From NCBI GenBank assembly GCA_902535885.1, contig CACAVG010000004.1, positions 1-36,163 on the forward strand: 36,163 bases of DNA, read 5' to 3'. Of this stretch, positions 33,931-36,163 are shown piece by piece. Position 1 is the stretch's first letter. Each line of letters begins with the position of its first letter. The notes under the pieces are model-generated. The model was not told the origin of the DNA and did not search any database. It saw nothing but the letters and a program-made list of their open reading frames with translations. This DNA is from an uncultured Alphaproteobacteria bacterium (GTDB lineage Bacteria > Pseudomonadota > Alphaproteobacteria > HIMB59 > GCA-002718135). The translations under genes were made by a program, and so were the position numbers.

Positions 33931-33981
33931 GCAACCTTGCCAAGGTTGAAGTCGAGGGTTCGAATCCCTTCGCCCGCTCCA
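33931..33981 (+). repeat. Third tRNA-Gly fragment (3' half), attachment site
   Basis: 51 bases identical to the 3' part of tRNA-Gly, from the base before the anticodon stem through CCA. The sequence before it (GTACATG) is unrelated to the tRNA, so this is a classic 3'-end attachment remnant and cannot make a tRNA. It forms the right boundary of element 2 and is followed by another integrase start remnant. Confidence 0.88.
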
Positions 33982-34070
33982 ACGTTTCTGCCGTTTTTTC
34001 CAATCAAGTTTTTAGATAGCACCTCAGAGTCGAGCGTGTGTCGATAATCACTTTCAGAAAGAGAGTGAAA

Positions 34071-34148
34071 ATGGCGTATATTAAAAACGTAAACATAAAT
34101 TTTCAACAACCAATGAGATTGTTTATTATTTTTTATTCAGCAGTTTAA
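34071..34148 (+). pseudogene. Remnant of a third integrase start
   Basis: ATGGCGTATATTAAAAACGTAAAC with upstream AGAAAGAGAG aligns with the start and leader of the truncated integrase at 30354 (AGAAAGAGAG, ATGGCTACTATTCAAAAGCG). One base seems deleted after the fifth codon, and similarity ends after about 30 bases. The open frame is only 25 codons. It lies 89 bases after the third tRNA fragment, the same relative place as the other integrase remnant. Confidence 0.55.
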
Positions 34149-34707
34149 TTAATAATTTTGCATATTCTCTGGCATCATCTATGGCTTTATGCGTATGTTT
34201 TGTATTATCATGCAATTCTAGAGAGTAATCATCTCTACCTATGTCTCTATAATCTTTTTGTAGCACAGCAGCAGCATAGGATTTGATATCAAAGGCTGCT
34301 TGTCCATTCTTATCAAAAAAAGGCATAGAGAAAGGAATTTTTTCTAATCGTTCTGTAAGAAAAGTTTGAATATACCAATTGATCCACATAAAATCTAATG
34401 GAGCTGGATGAGCAGCCATAACTCGTGGGGTTGGTAACGTGAGAAGCCAATCACCAAATTTATTCATTCCTTCTTTGGGTGAGACTTGATTATGCTGAGT
34501 ATGTTTTAAAGCTTCTGGCGCTTCTGTTGTAAACCAATGCATAGTAGCGGGGTGAGGTTTGGCATTTTCTAGTGGCAAGAAATTAATTTCACATTCTCCA
34601 AAATTTTCTCCTTCTTTATTAACGGCTACAGCACCAAGGCTTATCATAGAATGTGTTCCTGGAATAGGTCCGTCCGCTTCTATGTCACACACAACATAAG
34701 TAGTCAT
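34126..34707 (-). CDS. DEDDh-type 3'-5' exonuclease
   Basis: 193 residues from the ATG at 34707; an upstream in-frame TTG at 34731 lies inside the shared leader. Exo motif I is CDIEADGPIPG (Asp8, Glu10), motif II lies in AAHPAPLDFMWINWY, and motif III is HKAIDDAREYAKLL (His and Asp), the DEDDh arrangement of DnaQ-like exonucleases. It has no polymerase or other domain. It may trim DNA or RNA 3' ends; the substrate is not deducible. It lies beyond the third tRNA fragment, with a leader like two element 2 genes, and codons look richer in G/C than those of nearby genes. It could be cargo of an older element. Confidence 0.8.
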   Translation of the reverse strand: MTTYVVCDIEADGPIPGTHSMISLGAVAVNKEGENFGECEINFLPLENAKPHPATMHWFTTEAPEALKHTQHNQVSPKEGMNKFGDWLLTLPTPRVMAAHPAPLDFMWINWYIQTFLTERLEKIPFSMPFFDKNGQAAFDIKSYAAAVLQKDYRDIGRDDYSLELHDNTKHTHKAIDDAREYAKLLIKLLNKK

Positions 34708-34718
34708 AGTTGAATTAT

Positions 34719-34744
34719 TACCACTAACCAAGGAGATTGTTAAG
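34719..34744 (-). promoter_or_regulatory. Shared 26-base leader, copy 3
   Basis: CTTAACAATC-N6-GTTAGTGGTA read leftward, one change from the other two copies in the right half, ending 11 bases before the exonuclease ATG at 34707. Confidence 0.6.
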
Positions 34745-35333
34745 GGGTCTGTTTATATGGGAAGTTTGTATTTACTGTGTAAAGTTTTAAGTTTGATGTC
34801 GTGATATCCAATAATAGATAAAAAAAATAAATAGGAGTACGATAGCTGCCAGAAAGAATAATCTTATTCCAGTTAAATAGAAGGATTGTTATTTATGTTT
34901 TACATTAACATTTGATACTGTTGTTCCAAAAAATACTGTTAAAAAAAATTGAATATTAAAATTTACGATAAAATAAAAAAACTTCATCTTACTTTTTTTC
35001 CTTCAACGTACAGTCAGTTATCTCTCGACTTACATTCGTCAATTTATAGCATAAGACGAAGTCTCCTACAATTACCCCAATCTTCAGTGAAGCTCAAAAA
35101 CAAGATTTCTGAGAAATGATTAAACTCTCAGTGAAGTTTTTCCAAAAACCTATATACTGCTTAAAGAATGGGATCTGTGACACGCAACAGAACGCCCCAC
35201 TTTTTTTATATTATTCAGTAATATCAATAATTTTTTATAAAAATCTCTCTACGAAGTTTACTACGAAGGAAAATATATAATTTATTATTAAATAATGTAA
35301 ATTTTTGGATCTATTTTAACAAATTAATTGATA
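34745..35333. other. 589-base stretch without a clear gene
   Basis: No complete gene found. On the minus strand about 34790-34892 there is an open, start-less stretch reading like a transmembrane helix (YLTGIRLFFLAAIVLLFIFF, then YYWISRHQT and stop), perhaps the end of a decayed small membrane gene. Short repeats occur: TCAGTGAAG twice (about 35092 and 35130) and CTACGAAG twice (about 35249 and 35260). It looks like eroded intergenic DNA at the edge of the insertion hot spot. Confidence 0.45.
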
Positions 35334-35852
35334 ATGAATTATGAGTCTGAACTAACTGGTGGTCATCCAAATTCACTAGGTAATACAATAAAAGTTGTTG
35401 AACATGTTATTGTTAAAAAAAATAGAATTAATTCATTAATTAAGTGTTATTCAAGCACAGACCAAATAGTAAGATTAAGAACATCAAATGCTTTTAAAAG
35501 AATTTTTAGACAAAAACCAGAATGGTTTTTAGATTTTAAACATATTTTCTTAAACAAAATTTCAAAGATAAAACAATCTTCCATACAATGGACCTGCGCT
35601 CAATTATTTTCAGAATTAGTTAATCAATTAGAAAATAAAGAACAAAAAAAAGCAAAAAAAATTGTATCTGATTATCTTAATAATTCCAGTGATTGGATTG
35701 TTTTATGTCAATCAATGAATGCTCTAATAACTTTCAATAAAATTGATAATAAAACAATAAAAGAAAATATAAAAATTATTAAAAAACTATCAAAAGATAG
35801 AAGAAAGGCAGTTTCTAGACTAGCAAAGAAATTATTATCCTTAATTAAATAA
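35334..35852 (+). CDS. HEAT-like helical repeat protein
   Basis: 172 residues from the ATG at 35334 (an in-frame TTG lies two codons earlier). It begins MNYESELTGGHPNSLGNTIKVVEHVI, followed by paired helices such as VRLRTSNAFKRIFRQKPEW, SSIQWTCAQLFSELVNQL and SSDWIVLCQSMNALITFNKI, ending with SKDRRKAVSRLAKKLLS. This matches a conserved family of short HEAT/ARM-like proteins with the ELTGGHPNSLGNT start. They probably act as protein- or nucleic-acid-binding adaptors; no catalytic residues are seen. It stands alone and converges with the next gene, overlapping it by 12 bases. Confidence 0.75.
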   Translation: MNYESELTGGHPNSLGNTIKVVEHVIVKKNRINSLIKCYSSTDQIVRLRTSNAFKRIFRQKPEWFLDFKHIFLNKISKIKQSSIQWTCAQLFSELVNQLENKEQKKAKKIVSDYLNNSSDWIVLCQSMNALITFNKIDNKTIKENIKIIKKLSKDRRKAVSRLAKKLLSLIK

Positions 35853-36089
35853 AAAATAAATAAACATTAAGAAAAAAACAATAGCTGCTAAAACAATAAA
35901 CCACCAAAAAATTATGTAAAACCAATCCCAAAATACTCCAACAAATTTGTATCTTTTTTTTAATTTGGAATTAAACTGATCTAAGCGACCAATTATATAA
36001 AACACAATAAATAATCCTATAGCCCATTGAATTGCTTCTATTTGAAGTAGGCCTAAAACAGTGGAATAAATATAATCTATTATAGGCAT
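35841..36089 (-). CDS. Small membrane protein
   Basis: An 82-residue protein with a hydrophobic N-terminal third (about 18-34, IEAIQWAIGLFIVFYIIG), a basic loop (RLDQFNSKLKKRYKFVGV) and a second aromatic-rich hydrophobic stretch (about 52-80, FWDWFYIIFWWFIVLAAIVFFLMFIYF). No family recognised. Its 3' end overlaps the HEAT-like gene by 12 bases. Probably a real inner-membrane protein, but the low-complexity composition means it could be over-predicted. Confidence 0.55.
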   Translation of the reverse strand: MPIIDYIYSTVLGLLQIEAIQWAIGLFIVFYIIGRLDQFNSKLKKRYKFVGVFWDWFYIIFWWFIVLAAIVFFLMFIYFLFN

Positions 36090-36163
36090 TCCAAATATTA
36101 CCTCATTTTATATAAATTTTTTATAAAATTTTTTTTAGCTAATGGACGTTAAAGGTATTTTTC

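Larger units (their letters stand above)
30205..33981. mobile_element. tRNA-Gly-integrated element 2 (~3.7 kb, degraded)
   Basis: Bounded by the second tRNA copy and a 51-base tRNA fragment (33931-33981), unit length 3,704. A truncated integrase gene lies just inside the left boundary, reading rightward. Then come six leftward and two rightward small genes, mostly for exported or membrane proteins, and a repeat-rich non-coding right end. A 22-base sequence recurs near both boundaries (30300-30321, 33844-33865; 2 mismatches). With the integrase broken it cannot move by itself. Confidence 0.7.

Noticed and set aside
23698-33981. Prophage or conjugative element
   Set aside because: No capsid, terminase, portal, tail, relaxase or type IV secretion genes are visible; the elements are only about 6.5 and 3.7 kb.
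33829-34109. Plus- and minus-strand frames across the third tRNA fragment
   Set aside because: Both translate tRNA-derived sequence, have no start signals and no family resemblance.

Overview
The window is strongly A+T-rich and densely packed, with many 1-4 base start/stop overlaps and convergent genes that overlap at their ends. The core gene content (ftsK-lolA, mlaA-mlaC, DUF3576 lipoprotein-leuS, a UbiH-type monooxygenase, a small Ala/Ser/Thr-rich porin) and the crtI-crtB-crtY-blh retinal cluster suggest a streamlined marine alphaproteobacterium of the SAR11/AEGEAN-169 (HIMB59) kind. That placement is inferred from gene style, not from a phylogenetic marker.

Bases 1-23,770 are core chromosome. 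First comes the end of a sugar-type ABC ATPase gene with a TIM-barrel isomerase and a Gfo/Idh/MocA dehydrogenase (sugar or polyol catabolism). Then follow mlaC/mlaA, a PcrA/UvrD helicase, a single 1239-codon frame joining leuS to the C-terminal 60% of ligA, the DUF3576 lipoprotein, the porin with its terminator, yggS, a response-regulator-like gene, lolA, ftsK, ubiH, a LON-domain protein, a CnoX-type thioredoxin and a YbaK/ProX deacylase. Last come the four retinal genes and an intact tRNA-Gly(GCC).

From 23,698 to about 34,150 the window is an accretion hot spot built on that tRNA. A 73-base part of it recurs perfectly at 30,205-30,277, and its last 51 bases recur at 33,931-33,981. The first interval (6,507-base repeat unit) is an apparently complete integrative element. 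It has an intact tyrosine recombinase, paired TTGTGAC repeats near both ends (candidate arm sites), a protein with family-A polymerase/T7-RNA-polymerase-like palm motifs, and four genes for membrane or exported proteins. One of those four overlaps the integrase stop codon. The second interval (3,704-base unit) begins with a truncated integrase and carries eight small genes, almost all membrane or exported. It ends in a repeat-rich non-coding block, and a third integrase start remnant follows the third tRNA fragment. Three leftward genes in and beyond this second element share a 26-base leader at nearly constant distance from their start codons.

The right end (34,126-36,163) has a DEDDh exonuclease, a gene-poor stretch of about 600 bases, a HEAT-like helical repeat protein and a small membrane protein.

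The best leads are the leuS/ligA join (a real deletion or an assembly chimera), the minimal palm-domain polymerase as a likely element replication protein, the tandem tRNA-Gly attachment array with its repeats, and the shared leader.
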